6,569 nucleotides of DNA from an uncultured Lachnospiraceae bacterium. Its GTDB lineage: Bacteria; Bacillota_A; Clostridia; Lachnospirales; Lachnospiraceae. The stretch covers positions 1 through 6,569 of the forward strand of contig CADAHD010000131.1 in the NCBI GenBank assembly GCA_902787595.1, read 5' to 3'. This document shows positions 5,678 to 6,569 of this stretch, piece by piece. Within the stretch, counting starts at the first letter, position 1, and the number at the start of each line of letters is the position of its first letter. The notes under the pieces were generated by a model. The model saw only the letters and a program-made list of their open reading frames with translations, was not told the DNA's origin and made no database searches. Position numbers and translations under genes: made by a program.

Positions 5678-6569
5678 TTACGCTTTTTCAAATATTCTCA
5701 GCTTGGCCGGTTTTGATCTGTTATTCTCCGAAAGTTCCTCTTCGGTCGCGGTTATCGCTTTTCTGCTGACCACTCTGCCCTTGGATACCTTGCCGCATAC
5801 GCACTGCGGAAAGTTCGGCGGGCAGGTGCAGGGTCTTTCAAGCCTTCTGAATGTATCCTTAACTATCCTGTCTTCCAGTGAATGGAAGCTTATTATGCAG
5901 AGCCTTCCGCCCGGTTTCAGGAAATCTGTCATAGGCTCTATCGCTTCTTCCAGCGCATCCAGTTCCCTGTTGCAGGCGATCCTTATCGCCTGAAAACTCC
6001 TTTTGGAAGGATGTCCGTCCTGGCGCATTCTGGCGGGTATCGCAGCCTTTATGATCTCGTTGAGTTCAAAGGTTGTTTCTATCGCCTTATCCTGCCTTGC
6101 CTGCACTATCTTCTTTGCAATGTTCTTTGCGAATTTTTCTTCGCCGTAATCTCTTATAATGTGAAAGATCTCTGTCTCACTGTATTCATTTACTATCGTG
6201 TATGCGCTGATCGGATTGTCCTTATCCATCCTCATGTCAAGGGGCGCATCGTAGCGATAGGAAAAGCCTCTCTCTGCATTGTCCAGCTGGTAGGAGGAAA
6301 CCCCCAGATCAAGCAGGATCCCATCCGCTCCTGCTACGCCCCTTTGAATGAGGTCGGAAACTGCATTTTCAAAGTTGTTTCTTATCAGCGTAACCTTATC
6401 ACCGTACGGCTTAAGTCTTTCAGTCGCTACGTTCAGTGCTTCCGCATCCTGGTCAAAGCAATATAGCTTTCCGTCATCTCCAAGTCTTTTAGCTATCTCG
6501 CCGCTGTGTCCGGCACCGCCCACGGTACCATCCACATATATGCCATCCGGCTTTATATCCAGTCCATCC
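5678..6569 (-). CDS. rsmH: 16S rRNA (cytosine(1402)-N(4))-methyltransferase RsmH (5' truncated by window edge)
   Basis: This enzyme N4-methylates C1402 in the decoding centre of 16S rRNA using S-adenosylmethionine. The 296 residues present lack roughly the first 15-20. The frame is open to the window end and reads DGLDIKPDGIY before the ATG at 6533-6535, which matches the conserved region ahead of SAM motif I, so that ATG is internal. Visible motifs, numbered from that Met: DGTVGGAGHS at 2-11 (SAM loop), CFDQD at 26-30, LLDLGVSSYQLD at 74-85, RGFSYRYDAPLDMRMD at 89-104, HPSKRSFQAIRI at 175-186 and ISFHSLEDRIVK at 215-226. A cysteine cluster (C236, C238, C245, C247) and a KPAKLRIFEK ending follow, as is common in Firmicutes. 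It is the first gene of the visible run, in the classical mraZ-rsmH-ftsL-pbp order, and ends 15 nt before ftsL. Confidence 0.98.
   Translation of the reverse strand, partial: DGLDIKPDGIYVDGTVGGAGHSGEIAKRLGDDGKLYCFDQDAEALNVATERLKPYGDKVTLIRNNFENAVSDLIQRGVAGADGILLDLGVSSYQLDNAERGFSYRYDAPLDMRMDKDNPISAYTIVNEYSETEIFHIIRDYGEEKFAKNIAKKIVQARQDKAIETTFELNEIIKAAIPARMRQDGHPSKRSFQAIRIACNRELDALEEAIEPMTDFLKPGGRLCIISFHSLEDRIVKDTFRRLERPCTCPPNFPQCVCGKVSKGRVVSRKAITATEEELSENNRSKPAKLRIFEKA

Noticed and set aside
6533..6535. ATG as the start of rsmH
   Set aside because: The upstream codons to the window end are open and encode DGLDIKPDGIY, a conserved part of RsmH, and starting here would cut into SAM motif I. The true start is outside the window.

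Overview
The window is one uninterrupted minus-strand segment of a division and cell-wall (dcw) gene cluster. In transcription order, from high to low coordinates, it holds rsmH (5' end cut by the window edge), an ftsL-like gene, a division/sporulation class B penicillin-binding protein (FtsI/SpoVD family), mraY, murD, and the first third of ftsW/spoVE (cut by the other edge). The gene order and protein motifs point to a low-to-moderate GC Firmicute of class Clostridia, most probably Lachnospiraceae. That placement is an inference from remembered family features, such as the MraY ANFTDG variant, the DPETG-rich PBP tail and the MurD ending; no search was possible.

Layout: rsmH 5678-6569, ftsL 5237-5662, PBP 2911-5205, mraY 1930-2895, murD 507-1916, ftsW 1-503. 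The gaps are 15, 31, 15, 13 and 3 nt. No gap has room for a promoter or terminator, so the six genes are almost certainly cotranscribed from a promoter beyond the high-coordinate edge, where mraZ would be expected. No stretch over 300 bases lacks a gene. I see no RNA gene, mobile element, CRISPR array or plus-strand gene.

How the genes work together: MurD adds D-Glu to the cytoplasmic UDP-MurNAc-L-Ala precursor. MraY later transfers the finished UDP-MurNAc-pentapeptide to undecaprenyl phosphate, giving lipid I. After MurG makes lipid II (gene not in the window), FtsW polymerises the glycan and the PBP crosslinks it at the septum, with FtsL as part of the regulatory scaffold. RsmH methylates 16S rRNA and travels with the cluster by conserved synteny. 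murE and murF, which sit between the PBP gene and mraY in many bacteria, are absent from that position here.

I do not see a new biological system. The points worth a second look lie mostly in the PBP: a cysteine pair with the same spacing as the redox-controlled pair of Bacillus SpoVD, further extracytoplasmic cysteines including a CxxC, a charged insertion just before the catalytic serine, a TTG start with a weak ribosome site, and an acidic non-PASTA tail with a 24-bp tandem repeat.
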